A stretch of DNA of 64,000 nt from Actinomadura litoris. GTDB lineage: Bacteria; Actinomycetota; Actinomycetes; Streptosporangiales; Streptosporangiaceae. How positions within the stretch are numbered: position 1 is the stretch's first letter; every line of letters starts with the position of its first letter. This document shows positions 9,025 through 17,403 of the stretch, piece by piece. The stretch covers positions 558,001 to 622,000 of the forward strand of contig NZ_WOFH01000003.1 of the NCBI RefSeq assembly GCF_009733595.1. The letters run 5' to 3'. Made by a program: the position numbers and the translations under genes. Below the pieces are notes generated by a model. That model saw only the letters and a program-made list of their open reading frames with translations, was not told where the DNA came from and ran no database searches.

Positions 9025-9606
9025 TCAGCGCGGGACGCTCCCGGGCACGGCCCTGGAGGCGCGCCTCCTGGCGCTGTCGGGGTAGCGGGCGGTGACGACG
9101 GCGGGCACCGCGAAACCGGCGATCTTGCAGGCGACGAGCAGGGCGGTGTCGTGCGGCGCCCAGTGCTGGACGCAGCCGAGGGCCACGGCCAGCACGGTGA
9201 AGCTCGCCGCCCACACCGCGGTCAGCACGCGGTTGATCGACCGGAAGAGGCCGGTTCGCGCGACCGCCTCGCTCACCTGGCGGCGGGCGACGCCCTCGGT
9301 GAAGGGGCGCCCGGCGGCGAGCGTGGCCCACGCGGTGAGCGCCAGCCAGCCGATCGCGAGCGACGCGCCGTAGTCCAGCGCCGGAGACCCCGGGACGGTG
9401 AACGCGAGCGCGGTCAGCAGCGCCATGAACGCGCAGGTGGAGATCTCCAGGAACAGCGCGTCGGCGCGGTGCCCCCGCCGCAGGTCGTCGCCGAGCAGGA
9501 CGGCCGCCGCGACGAGCCCGGTCAGCGCGCCGGCCAGGTCGTCCACCCCGCTCACGACGGCGAGCAGGATCCAGGGGAGGAAGGTGCGGACGTAGTACTT
9601 CGCCAT
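9025..9606 (-). CDS. Multi-pass membrane protein controlled by the divergent PadR regulator
   Basis: 193 residues from the ATG at 9604-9606. It has about five or six hydrophobic segments (for example residues 7-40, 57-75, 80-98, 127-145 and 155-172) and a basic C-terminal tail. No recognisable family motif. It starts 90 bp from the divergent padR-type gene, across the paired operator at 9624-9672, which strongly suggests it is the repressor's target. PadR targets are often membrane exporters or stress proteins, but the actual function is unknown. Confidence 0.8.
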   Translation of the reverse strand: MAKYYVRTFLPWILLAVVSGVDDLAGALTGLVAAAVLLGDDLRRGHRADALFLEISTCAFMALLTALAFTVPGSPALDYGASLAIGWLALTAWATLAAGRPFTEGVARRQVSEAVARTGLFRSINRVLTAVWAASFTVLAVALGCVQHWAPHDTALLVACKIAGFAVPAVVTARYPDSARRRASRAVPGSVPR

Positions 9607-9623
9607 GACGGTGGCCTCTCGGG

Positions 9624-9672
9624 CATTCCAACTTCGACATGTCGAACTTAGACATTCCACTATCGACATGTC
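9624..9672. promoter_or_regulatory. Duplicated PadR operator in the divergent promoter
   Basis: Two direct copies of a 20-bp element, CATTCCAACTTCGACATGTC (9624-9643) and CATTCCACTATCGACATGTC (9653-9672), 29 bp apart. The first contains the perfect 14-bp palindrome TTCGACATGTCGAA (9633-9646). A partial copy, TTAGACATT, lies between them. The start codons are 18 bp to the left and 24 bp to the right, so bound repressor would block both promoters. Confidence 0.75.
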
Positions 9673-9696
9673 AAGATTGGAGTGTAGGGTCGGCCC

Positions 9697-10233
9697 ATGA
9701 GCCTGAGACACGCGGTGCTGGGCCTTCTGGCCGAGATGGACGGCTCCAGCGGCTACGACCTGATGCGGATGTTCGAGGTCTCGCTGGCCAACGTCTGGGG
9801 CGCGACGCAGAGCCAGCTCTACGGTGAGCTGGCCAAACTCACCGCCGACGGCTTCATCGAGGTCGTCGAGGAGGGCCCGCGCGGCCGCAAGGCCTACGGG
9901 GTCACCGCGGCCGGCCGGGAGGAGCTGCGGCGCTGGCTGACCGAGACCGCGCCCAAGGCCGTCCGGCGCGACGAGGTGCTGCTGCGGGTGTTCTTCCTCG
10001 GGCTCGTGACGCCCGAGCAGCGCGAGGAGTACCTGCGGGGCCGCGCGGCGGAGCTGGCGGAGCGGCAGGCGGGCATCGAGGCGGTCGAGGAGGCGGTGAG
10101 CTGGGGCGAGGACGACCTGTCGAGATACGGCCGCCTGGTCATGGAGTACGGCAAGCGCTTCATGGCGATGCGCCGGGAATGGATGGAGTGGGCCCTCCGG
10201 GAGCTGGAGGACCCACCCACGTCGGCGCGATGA
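9697..10233 (+). CDS. PadR-family transcriptional regulator
   Basis: 178 residues. The N-terminal winged helix has the PadR text HAVLGLLAEMDGSSGYDLMRMF, then SQLYGELAKLTADGFIE and RGRKAYGVTAAGREELRRWL (wing). The C-terminal half (about 90-178) is helical, as in Vir_act_alpha_C-type PadR proteins, and would dimerise and bind an effector. It is expected to repress its own gene and the divergent membrane-protein gene through the repeats at 9624-9672. Confidence 0.92.
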   Translation: MSLRHAVLGLLAEMDGSSGYDLMRMFEVSLANVWGATQSQLYGELAKLTADGFIEVVEEGPRGRKAYGVTAAGREELRRWLTETAPKAVRRDEVLLRVFFLGLVTPEQREEYLRGRAAELAERQAGIEAVEEAVSWGEDDLSRYGRLVMEYGKRFMAMRREWMEWALRELEDPPTSAR

Positions 10234-10244
10234 CGTCCGAGGGA

Positions 10245-11066
10245 TCAGCGGAAGTCGTCGGCGTGGTCGGCGGCCCACTCGGCGAACGTCCGCCCGGGGC
10301 GGCCGGTGATCCGCTCGACCTCGGGTGAGATCTCGACCGGGCGGTGCTCGGCGTCCTTGCGGAGCTGGAGCAGGACGTCCACGATGCCCTCGCGCATGTA
10401 GGGCATCTTGAGCATCTTCTCCCGCGCCTCCTCGGGGCTGATCTCCTCGAAGCGCGCGGGACGCCCGGCGGCCTCGCCGATGAGCCGGACCATCTCGGGC
10501 GCGGTGATGCCCTCCGGCCCGGTCAGCACGGGCTTGGCGCCGACCAGGTCGTCGGTCAGCAGGGCCCGCGCGGCGACGGCGGCGATGTCGCGCTCGTGGA
10601 TCGGCGTGCTGAGTCCCGCCGCGAACGGCTCCCGCACCGGCTCGCCGGCGAGGATCTCCTTGCGCCAGCCCAGCGAGTTCGACGCGAACACGCCGGGGCG
10701 CAGGAACGTCCACTCCAGGCCGGTCTCCTCGACCGCCTCCTCCATCCGCAGGTGCTTGGCGGCCAGCTCGTTGTCGGAGTCGGCGTCGGCGGCGGCGGAC
10801 GAGGACAGCATCACGATCCGCCGGACCCCGGCGTCCTTGACGCGGGCGAGCACGTCGCCGAGCCCGTTCCAGAACACGGTCGGGTTGAGGAAGAAGGACG
10901 TGACGCCGTCCAGGGGCATCTCGTCGGTACGGGCCACCTCGGCGTCGGCGGGCAGGTGCGCGGTCGCGGGATCGCGGGTCAGCGCCCGGACCCGGGCGCC
11001 CGCGCACAGCAGCTCGCCCACCAGGTGGCGGCCGACGTTTCCGGTGGCTCCGGTTACAAGGATCAT
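10245..11066 (-). CDS. NmrA-like NAD(P)-binding protein (atypical short-chain dehydrogenase fold)
   Basis: 273 residues. The N-terminal dinucleotide-binding loop is MILVTGATGNVGRHLV. The body follows the NmrA/QOR2-like pattern: KDAGVRRIVMLSS, then TGLEWTFLRPGVFASNSL. Such proteins reduce quinones or act as redox sensors. No catalytic Tyr-x-x-x-Lys is evident, in line with the NmrA subgroup. Divergent from a TetR gene with a repeated operator between them, so probably TetR-controlled. Confidence 0.88.
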   Translation of the reverse strand: MILVTGATGNVGRHLVGELLCAGARVRALTRDPATAHLPADAEVARTDEMPLDGVTSFFLNPTVFWNGLGDVLARVKDAGVRRIVMLSSSAAADADSDNELAAKHLRMEEAVEETGLEWTFLRPGVFASNSLGWRKEILAGEPVREPFAAGLSTPIHERDIAAVAARALLTDDLVGAKPVLTGPEGITAPEMVRLIGEAAGRPARFEEISPEEAREKMLKMPYMREGIVDVLLQLRKDAEHRPVEISPEVERITGRPGRTFAEWAADHADDFR

Positions 11067-11095
11067 CGTTTCCGGTTCTCTCGATCATTTTCGGT

Positions 11096-11111
11096 ACGGG
11101 GTGTACCCCGT
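11096..11111. promoter_or_regulatory. Inverted repeat ahead of the NmrA-like gene
   Basis: ACGGGGTGTACCCCGT: 6-bp arms around TGTA, 30 bases upstream of the start at 11066. It could be a 5'-leader hairpin or a second operator. Confidence 0.4.
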
Positions 11112-11126
11112 GCAGGGGCGTGTCCA

Positions 11127-11173
11127 GATTCAACCAAACAGATGACGTTGTCAACCACCCGGATGGTTGAATC
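11127..11173. promoter_or_regulatory. TetR operator: two nested inverted repeats
   Basis: TCAACCA-CCCGGA-TGGTTGA (11151-11170) is a compact 20-bp inverted repeat. An extra half site TTCAACCA at 11129-11136 makes GATTCAACCA (11127-11136) and TGGTTGAATC (11164-11173) a perfect 10-bp outer pair. The spacing suits a TetR dimer with cooperative binding. It ends 28 bp before the tetR GTG. Confidence 0.75.
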
Positions 11174-11200
11174 GGTCGGGCAGCCGGTTACGATGAGGCC

Positions 11201-11854
11201 GTGTCCGAAACGACGAGACGGCGCCGCCGCGCGCCCGAGCCGACCGAACGCAAGCTCGACGCCGAGCGCTCGCGGCGGCTGCTGCTCGACGCGGCGCTGG
11301 ACGAGTTCTCCGCCAAGGGCTTCGCGGGCGCCCGCGTCCAGGACATCGCCGACCGCGCCGGCGTGAACAAACAGCTGATCAACTACTACTTCGGCGGCAA
11401 GGAGGGCCTGTACCTCGCGATCGGCCGCCGCTGGCTGGAGCGCGAGGCCGAGTTCAACGACCCGTCCGTCCCGCTGGAGGACCTGATGGTCCGCTACCTG
11501 CGGCACGCCCTCGACGACCCGCGCGGCTCGCGGCTGAACGTCTGGCGCGGACTCACCGAGGACGCCGACCAGGTCGCCGACGAGGCCCCGGAGGAGTTCG
11601 CCGAGGACCTCTCCGACATGGAGCGCCGCAAGGCCGAGGGCCAGATCGCCGACGACCTCGACCCGGCCGCCGTCATGCTGCTGATGATGAGCGCGGTCGC
11701 GGCCCCCGTGGTGATGCCCCTGGCCGTCCGCCGCGTCTTCGGCGTGAGCGCCACCTCACCGGAGTTCCAGGACCACTACGCCGAACAACTCCGCCGCATC
11801 ATCCGCCACCTGGCGGCACCACCCCAGGAGACACAGGCCCCGCCCGCTTCCTGA
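11201..11854 (+). CDS. TetR-family transcriptional regulator
   Basis: 217 residues from GTG 11201. The helix-turn-helix is at residues about 28-72 (RLLLDAALDEFSAKGFAGAR, then IADRAGVNKQLINYYFGGKEGLYLAI). The C-terminal ligand-binding domain is diverse, as usual. It has a basic N-terminal extension (TTRRRRRAPEP). The divergent NmrA-like gene and the shared inverted repeats make that gene the obvious target. Confidence 0.92.
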   Translation: MSETTRRRRRAPEPTERKLDAERSRRLLLDAALDEFSAKGFAGARVQDIADRAGVNKQLINYYFGGKEGLYLAIGRRWLEREAEFNDPSVPLEDLMVRYLRHALDDPRGSRLNVWRGLTEDADQVADEAPEEFAEDLSDMERRKAEGQIADDLDPAAVMLLMMSAVAAPVVMPLAVRRVFGVSATSPEFQDHYAEQLRRIIRHLAAPPQETQAPPAS

Positions 11855-12010
11855 CCGCGCTTCCGTGGGGCGTGCTAAGGCGTTTTCGAGTGGCCTCAGC
11901 GGTCACGCGGGCGCGCTGGCTGACCGGTGGGGGCGAGCCCTCACCGGGAAGATCGCGAAGCGATGCCGCGCCCGCCAAGGCACGGTCAAGGCACGAGCCG
12001 CCAGGCGAGT

Positions 12011-12141
12011 GCCGTGGGCGGTGGCGTGGTGAACGCTGCCGTGGGCGGTGGCGTGGTGAACGCTGCCGTGGGCGGTGGCGTGGTGAACACTGCCGTGGGC
12101 GGTGGCGTGGTGAACACTGCCGTGGGCCGTGGCTTTGGAAC
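12011..12141. repeat. 27-bp tandem repeat, 4.8 copies
   Basis: The unit is GCCGTGGGCGGTGGCGTGGTGAACGCT. Copies begin at 12011, 12038, 12065 and 12092, with a degraded fifth at 12119-12141. Copies 1 and 2 end AACGCT; copies 3 and 4 end AACACT. Copies are otherwise identical, so the expansion looks recent. It lies in the 292-bp gap between the convergent TetR and site-2 protease genes and stops five bases before the protease stop codon. No gene is supported in this gap. Confidence 0.9.
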
Positions 12142-12146
12142 ACGCC

Positions 12147-12929
12147 CTAGCTGTTCCAGAAGGTGAACAGGGAGTGCCCGAGGGCGACCGCGAACTCGCC
12201 CACGCCGAGCGCGTCGGTGATGTTGTAGACGCCGTCGAAGAACGCGTTGTTGATCGGCCTGATCCACAGGATCGCGATCAGGATCAGGAAGGCGTAGCCG
12301 CCGTAGGCCGCGGCCTGGTCGGCCCAGCGGCGCGGCAGGTAGGGCTCGATGATCCCGAAGCCGTCCAGCCCCGGGATCGGCAGCAGGTTCAAGATCGCGG
12401 CGGTGACCTGGAGGAAGGTCAGGAACGCGATGCCCAGCCAGAAGACGCCGTGGTCCTGGTGGGCGAAGTTCTTGTAGAGCACCGCCAGCATCACCGCGAA
12501 GATCGCGTTGGACAGCGGGCCCGCCGCGGAGATCAGGCTGTGCCGCAGCCTGCCCCGGATCGAGTGCCGCTCGATCCAGACGGCGCCGCCCGGCAGGCCG
12601 ATCCCGCCGAGCAGGATGAACACCACCGGGATCACGAAGCTGAGGAGCACGTCGGAGTACTTGAGCGGGTTCAGCGTGAGGTAGCCCTTGGCGGCGACGC
12701 TGCGGTCGCCCGACCGGTAGGCCATGTAGGCGTGCCCGAACTCGTGCACCGACAGCGACAGCACCCACGCCGACAGCACGAACCCGAACAGGGCGATCCG
12801 GGCGGGCTTGTCGGGGTTCTCCCCGTACCGCCAGGCGATCAGCCCGAACAGGACGGTCGCCCCCGCGATCGCGAGGAACACCGGGCTCGGCTGGATCGCC
12901 GACCTCCCGGACGTCGCCCCCTTCGTCAT
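12147..12929 (-). CDS. Site-2-type (M50) integral membrane metalloprotease
   Basis: 260 residues from the ATG at 12927-12929; GGGAG lies seven bases upstream, while the ATG two codons earlier is too close to it. Zinc motif HEFGHAY is in the second hydrophobic segment, and the third zinc ligand is in NLLPIPGLDG. SAAGPLSNA is the conserved PLSN membrane element. About six hydrophobic segments. The family cleaves transmembrane substrates, often anti-sigma factors or signal peptides. No PDZ domain. Substrate unknown. Confidence 0.9.
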   Translation of the reverse strand: MTKGATSGRSAIQPSPVFLAIAGATVLFGLIAWRYGENPDKPARIALFGFVLSAWVLSLSVHEFGHAYMAYRSGDRSVAAKGYLTLNPLKYSDVLLSFVIPVVFILLGGIGLPGGAVWIERHSIRGRLRHSLISAAGPLSNAIFAVMLAVLYKNFAHQDHGVFWLGIAFLTFLQVTAAILNLLPIPGLDGFGIIEPYLPRRWADQAAAYGGYAFLILIAILWIRPINNAFFDGVYNITDALGVGEFAVALGHSLFTFWNS

Positions 12930-13021
12930 CCTCATTCTCCCGGCCCCTCTCGCCCCGTCCGATCGGCCCCTTGACGCTACCGCCTGTCCCGTAGGGCCCG
13001 CGTCAGTCCTCCGGGGGCCGG

Positions 13022-13432
13022 TCAGCCGACCGTGTACTCCAGGGACCAGGAGTGCCCGCCGTCCTCGCCGATCGTGATCGTTCCGGATCCGCGCAGGCCG
13101 GCCAGCTCGCCGGTGCCGGTCGTCGGGACGATCTGCCAGCGCAGCCACTGGGTGTCGGACGTGCCGTCCTCGCTGCCCGCGCTGTGCTGGAGGACGAACG
13201 TCCCCTCCCGCCCGTGCAGGATCCCCTGGACGTGCTCGATCGCGACGTAGGCGACGGGCCCGGCGGCCGACTCCACGCCGATCATCTCCGTCGTGCTCGT
13301 GCCGACCAGGTCGCCGTGGAAGGTCTTGCCGATGTGCGCGCGGGCCAGCTTGTTGCCGCCCTGCTCGTCGTAGGGCTTCTCGCCGTCCCACGAGGAGATC
13401 TCGAAAGTGCCGCCGGCGTGATGAAGAGTCAT
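13022..13432 (-). CDS. DUF3224 (allene-oxide-cyclase-like barrel) protein
   Basis: 136 residues. The text follows the DUF3224 pattern: KLARAHIGKTFHGDLVGTST, EMIGVESAAGPVAYVAIEHV, GREGTFVLQHSA, IVPTTGTGELAGLRGSGTIT and a C-terminal HSWSLEYTVG. The family is predicted to be a small eight-stranded beta barrel; no activity is established. The start is the ATG at 13430-13432; a GTG-type extension is possible. Confidence 0.88.
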   Translation of the reverse strand: MTLHHAGGTFEISSWDGEKPYDEQGGNKLARAHIGKTFHGDLVGTSTTEMIGVESAAGPVAYVAIEHVQGILHGREGTFVLQHSAGSEDGTSDTQWLRWQIVPTTGTGELAGLRGSGTITIGEDGGHSWSLEYTVG

Positions 13433-13545
13433 GCCGCAATGATGCCGGACGCCTACGACAGCCCGCGCCACCGCGTAAGGCCACCTCAGCCCGCACGTGA
13501 GCGCGTTACCTGAGCGGCGGAGGCGAGCCCCCTGGGGCCGAGGTT

Positions 13546-14226
13546 CTAAAAGAGCGTCCCCTCGTGCTCGATGCCGCGGAGGGCGTCGTAGTCGAGGGTC
13601 ACGCAGTGGATGCCGCGGTCGACCGCGAGGACGCGGGCCTGCGGTCTGATCTCCTGCGCGGCGAAGATCCCGCGGACGGGCGCGAGATGCGGGTCGCGGT
13701 TCAGCAGTTCGAGGTAGCGGGTGAGCTGCTCCACGCCGTCGATCTCGCCGCGCCGCTTGATCTCGACGGCGACGGTGGCGTTGCCCGCGTCCCGGCACAG
13801 GATGTCGACGGGGCCGATCGCGGTCGGGAACTCGCGGCGGATCAGGGACCAGCCGTCCCCGAGCGTGGTGATGTGCTCGGCGAGCAGTTCCTGGAGGTGC
13901 GCCTCCACGCCGTCCTTCTGGAGCCCCGGGTCCAGGCCGAGTTCGTGGCTGGTGTCGTGCAGGACCTCCTCGATGGTGAGGATGAGTCGTTCGCCCGACT
14001 TGCCGTGCGTGACCGTCCAGCGGGCGACGGCGCCGTTCTCCTCGAACGGCTCCTCGCGCAGCGAGCACGGCGGGTTCATCCAGTTGAGGGGCTTGTAGGC
14101 GCGGTCGTCGGCGTGGATGCTCACGCTTCCGTCCGCCTTGATCAGGATGAGCCTGGGGGCCATCGGGAGGTGGGCGGTGAGCTTGCCGGCGTAGTCGACG
14201 CTGCACCGGGCGATTACGAGACGCAC
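13546..14226 (-). CDS. nucS: Endonuclease NucS (EndoMS), non-canonical mismatch repair
   Basis: 226 residues from GTG 14224-14226, the normal length; the longer frame (297 residues) is unsupported. It begins with the family text [16 protein letters not shown]. The nuclease core carries [20 protein letters not shown] (catalytic Asp and E-x-K), followed by [18 protein letters not shown]. NucS cuts both strands at G:T, G:G and T:T mismatches in actinobacteria, which lack MutS/MutL. The C-terminus ends EHEGTLF, suitable as a beta-clamp contact. Confidence 0.95.
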   Translation of the reverse strand: MRLVIARCSVDYAGKLTAHLPMAPRLILIKADGSVSIHADDRAYKPLNWMNPPCSLREEPFEENGAVARWTVTHGKSGERLILTIEEVLHDTSHELGLDPGLQKDGVEAHLQELLAEHITTLGDGWSLIRREFPTAIGPVDILCRDAGNATVAVEIKRRGEIDGVEQLTRYLELLNRDPHLAPVRGIFAAQEIRPQARVLAVDRGIHCVTLDYDALRGIEHEGTLF

Positions 14227-14505
14227 GCTGCCCCACCTTAGTGACGCCGCCGACCGCCCGCGCCCTGTTGCCAAGTCCCGGCCCGGGGCGATCACCTGGC
14301 GGCTCGCCCCCTTGACCGTGCCTTCGGGTGCTGATCGAGGTCGCCGCGAAACACGTCCTAGGTACCCATGCTCCCGCTGTGACCTGCGTAAGTACGGATG
14401 AGGCGGCCAATCTAGGGCGTCGTCCTCATGTGCGGACACCCCCCTTAGGGCGAGTCTCTAGGTACCGGGCCGGAACCAGCGGCCCGAAGACGGAGGGGTA
14501 AGGCC
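14227..14505. other. Intergenic promoter region between nucS and a small gene
   Basis: About 280 bp without a supported gene. The nonamer CTAGGTACC occurs at 14358-14366 and again at 14458-14466, the second 40 bp before the start at 14506. These could be regulator sites or promoter elements. No other structure was seen. Confidence 0.4.
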
Positions 14506-14739
14506 GTGTTCCACCACGACATCATGAGTTCGGTCGCGCGGGAGCGGGTGCGCGACCTTCAGGCGGAGGCGGCCGTGGCGCGCAGGGCCGGGATCGTCCG
14601 CCGGGCCCGCGCGTTCTGGGAGGAGCGCGCGCTGGTCCTCGCGACGCGTCCGGCCCGGCGGCGGGTGGCCGCGCGGGGACCCCGCAGCGCCGCCCAGGGA
14701 CGGTGCGTCGAGAGCCGGGGAACCGTCCAGGCGCGCTGA
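14506..14739 (+). CDS. Small basic Arg/Ala-rich protein of unknown function
   Basis: 77 residues from GTG 14506, with GGAGGGG seven bases upstream. The N-terminal part (VFHHDIMSSVARERVRDLQ, then AEAAVARRAGIVRRARAF) is a long amphipathic helix of a type seen in many short actinobacterial proteins; the rest is Arg-rich. No catalytic or metal motif. It converges with the LLM oxidoreductase gene. Confidence 0.7.
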   Translation: MFHHDIMSSVARERVRDLQAEAAVARRAGIVRRARAFWEERALVLATRPARRRVAARGPRSAAQGRCVESRGTVQAR

Positions 14740-14753
14740 CGGCAGGGCATCGA

Positions 14754-15761
14754 TCAGGAGAGGGAGGTCCGGACCTTGGGGAGCACTTCGGCGCCCAGGC
14801 GGGCGATGTTGTCCAGCGTGGCGCGGTGGGAGCCGGCCGCCTCGACGAGCAGCAGCAGGTGCCGGACGCCGGTGCGTTCGGCGGTCGTGACGAGGGATTC
14901 GACGCAGTCGTCCGGTGAGCCGACCGGATGCAGGTCGCACATGCGGCGGGTGTAGGCGACGGGGTCGCGGGGCGGGCGGGGGCGGTCGTCGACGGGGACG
15001 TAGCCGTCCAGCCCAGGGCCGAGCCAGCGGGGCATCTCGGCGAGCAGGGTCGCGACGGCCTCCTCGCGGGTGTCGGCGACCTGCGCCAGGTGGGTCGAGA
15101 CGTGCGGGGCGTCCGGCAGGCCGTGGCGGGCGACGGCGGCGGCCTTCTCCTCGTCGCCGACGTGCATGCCGAGCAGCATCGGGAGGCCGCGCTCGGCCGC
15201 GATCCGCTCGGACGCGGCGGACGTGCACGCCACGACGACCGGCGGCGGAACCGCGGCGCGCGGCACGACCGGCACCTCGCGGAACCGGAAGTGCTCGCCG
15301 CGCCAGGCGACGCGGTCCGAGCGCGACCAGGCCAGGAGCAGATCGAGGGATTCGGCGAAACCGGTCTCGTACCGGGGCAGACCGGTGCCGAAGACCTCCA
15401 GGTCGCGCCAGGGGCCGCCGCGTCCGACGCCGAGCCGGAACCGGCCGCCCGACAGCAGCGCGAGCATCGCCGCCTGCTCGGCGAGCGCCACCGGGTGCTG
15501 GTTGGACAGGACGCTGACGGCCGTCCCGACGTGGACGCGGCGGGTCAGCGCCAGCAGGTGCCCGGCGAGGACGGTCGCCGACGGCACGACGCCGTAGGAC
15601 ATGAAGTGGTGCTCGGCGAGCCACACGTCGTCGAACCCGGCGTGCTCGGCGGCGACGGCCGCCTCGACGGTGCGGGCGAGGGCGGCGGCGTCGTCCTGGT
15701 GGGGGAACCGGGCGGTGAGGAGGAAGATTCCGAAGCGCACATCTCCTCTCGTACCCGGCAT
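14754..15761 (-). CDS. LLM-class (luciferase-like) flavin/F420 oxidoreductase
   Basis: 335 residues from ATG 15759-15761. A GTG at 15738-15740 (seven codons in) directly follows AGAGGAGAT and may be the real start, though the spacing is very short. Luciferase-like TIM-barrel text: FGIFLLTARFPHQDD, FDDVWLAEHHFMSYGVVPS, HVGTAVSVLSNQHPVALAEQ and SGGRFRLGVGRGGPW. The group uses FMN or F420H2 for oxygenation or hydride transfer. The substrate is unknown. The divergent fatty-acid-type dehydrogenase is only 35 bp away, so the two promoters must overlap. Confidence 0.88.
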   Translation of the reverse strand: MPGTRGDVRFGIFLLTARFPHQDDAAALARTVEAAVAAEHAGFDDVWLAEHHFMSYGVVPSATVLAGHLLALTRRVHVGTAVSVLSNQHPVALAEQAAMLALLSGGRFRLGVGRGGPWRDLEVFGTGLPRYETGFAESLDLLLAWSRSDRVAWRGEHFRFREVPVVPRAAVPPPVVVACTSAASERIAAERGLPMLLGMHVGDEEKAAAVARHGLPDAPHVSTHLAQVADTREEAVATLLAEMPRWLGPGLDGYVPVDDRPRPPRDPVAYTRRMCDLHPVGSPDDCVESLVTTAERTGVRHLLLLVEAAGSHRATLDNIARLGAEVLPKVRTSLS

Positions 15762-15796
15762 GGGCGGGGCGCGCGCGCTCTGCGAGACTGCCGTTC

Positions 15797-17359
15797 ATGA
15801 CTGGGACGTTCAGCAGGGTCGGGGTCGTCGGGCTGGGCACGATGGGCGCGGGCATCGCCGAGGTGCTGGCGCGCGGCGGGCTGCCGGTCGTCGGCGTCGA
15901 GGCGGACCCGGACGCGCTGGAGCGCGGGCGCGGCCACCTGGAGCGCTCGACCGGGCGCGCGGTCAAGCGCGGCAGGCTGTCGGAGGACGCGCGGCGCGAG
16001 ATCCTCGACCGCGTCGCGCTCTCGGTCGACTTCGCCGACCTCGGCGACTGCGACCTGGTCGTCGAGGCCGTCCCGGAGCGGCTCGACCTGAAGCACCGCG
16101 TGTTCGCCGAGCTGGACCGGGTGTGCCGCGCCGACGCCGTCCTCGCCTCCAACACCTCCTCGCTGTCGGTCACCGAGATCGCGGTCGCGACCGGGCGGCC
16201 CGCGAAGGTCGTCGGGGTGCACTTCTTCAACCCGGCGCCGGTCATGAGGCTGGTCGAGGTCATCGGCACCGTGCTCACCGAGCCCGAGGCGGTGGAGCGC
16301 GTCGCCGCGCTCGCCCGGGACCTCGGCAAGACGCCGGTGACGATCGGCGACCGCGCCGGGTTCGTCGCGAACCGGCTGCTGTTCGGCTACCTGAACCAGG
16401 CCGCGCACATGCTGGAGTCCGGGCACGCGACCCGCGACGACATCGACGCCGCGATGAAGGACGGCGCGGGCCTGCCGATGGGCCCGTTCACGCTCATGGA
16501 CCTGATCGGCCTCGACACCTGCCTCCAGGTGCTGGAGGCCGTCTACGCCGAGTCCCGCGACCGCCGCCACGCGCCCGCGCCGGTGCTGCGCGAGCTGGTG
16601 GCCGCCGGGCTGCTCGGCCGCAAGAGCGGGCGCGGCTTCTATGTCCACGACGGGCAGGAGCGGGCCGCCGAGGAGGAGGCCGCCGCCGCGCCGCCCACGG
16701 TCGGGGTGCTCGGCACCGGCCCGCTCGCGGACGCCTTCGCCGCCCGCTGCGACGGCGCGGGAGCCCAGGTCAGGACCGCCGAGGCCGGCCTCGGCGACTG
16801 CGACCTGATCGTCGAGTGCGCGCAGGACGCCGAGACCGGGCGGGCGCTGCTCGCCGCCGCCGCCGAGGCCGCGGGGAACGGCGCCGTGCTGGCCACCGCC
16901 TCGGGACCGGTGATCGAGCGCGCCATGGCGACGGGACGTCCGGGCGACGTCGTCGGCCTGCACCTGCCCGAGGCGGACGGCGCGCTCGCGGAGATCGCCG
17001 TCACGGTCGCGACCGGGCCCGGCGTCGCCGACCGGGCCGAGGGCCTCGCGCGGGGCCTCGGGCTGGCCACCGTCCGCTGCCGCGACCGCGCCGGGTTCAT
17101 CGTGGACGCCCTCCGCTTCCCCTACCTGAACGACGCCGCCACGATGCTCGGCGCCGGATACGCGGACGCCGACGCGATCGACGCCGCGATGACGCTCGGC
17201 TGCGGCTACCCGTCCGGGCCGGTCGCCGACCTCGACCGGCTCGGGCTCGACCGGGCGGTCACCGTCCTGCGCGCGCTGCATGAGGAGACCCGCGACCCCG
17301 CGTTCGCCCCGGCGCCGCTGCTGGAGGAGCACCGCGTCGCCCGCCGCCCGCTCCGCTGA
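15797..17359 (+). CDS. 3-hydroxyacyl-CoA (3-hydroxybutyryl-CoA) dehydrogenase, tandem two-unit form
   Basis: 520 residues. Unit 1 (1-290) has the NAD loop VGVVGLGTMGAGIAEVLARG, the catalytic-His text VVGVHFFNPAPVMRLVEVI and a complete C-terminal domain (DRAGFVANRLLFGYLNQA). Unit 2 (about 295-520) repeats the plan with a degenerate loop VGVLGTGPLADAFA, VVGLHLPEADG and DRAGFIVDALRFPYLNDA. Unit 2 keeps the helical dimer-type domain but its Rossmann part looks inactive. The reaction is NAD-dependent oxidation of 3-hydroxyacyl-CoA in beta-oxidation or the reverse in polyester/butyryl routes. Long forms like this occur in actinobacteria. Confidence 0.93.
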   Translation: MTGTFSRVGVVGLGTMGAGIAEVLARGGLPVVGVEADPDALERGRGHLERSTGRAVKRGRLSEDARREILDRVALSVDFADLGDCDLVVEAVPERLDLKHRVFAELDRVCRADAVLASNTSSLSVTEIAVATGRPAKVVGVHFFNPAPVMRLVEVIGTVLTEPEAVERVAALARDLGKTPVTIGDRAGFVANRLLFGYLNQAAHMLESGHATRDDIDAAMKDGAGLPMGPFTLMDLIGLDTCLQVLEAVYAESRDRRHAPAPVLRELVAAGLLGRKSGRGFYVHDGQERAAEEEAAAAPPTVGVLGTGPLADAFAARCDGAGAQVRTAEAGLGDCDLIVECAQDAETGRALLAAAAEAAGNGAVLATASGPVIERAMATGRPGDVVGLHLPEADGALAEIAVTVATGPGVADRAEGLARGLGLATVRCRDRAGFIVDALRFPYLNDAATMLGAGYADADAIDAAMTLGCGYPSGPVADLDRLGLDRAVTVLRALHEETRDPAFAPAPLLEEHRVARRPLR

Positions 17360-17403
17360 CCGCGCCCGTTCCGTTCGCCGACGCGGCCCCTATCCTGACA
17401 ATC

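Noticed and set aside
12011..12141. CRISPR array
   Set aside because: The 27-bp units are directly adjacent with no variable spacers; it is a tandem repeat, and no cas genes are present.
12129..12974. 281-codon plus-strand frame opposite the site-2 protease
   Set aside because: Antisense of a gene with clear HExxH and LDG motifs; the frame has only low-complexity text.
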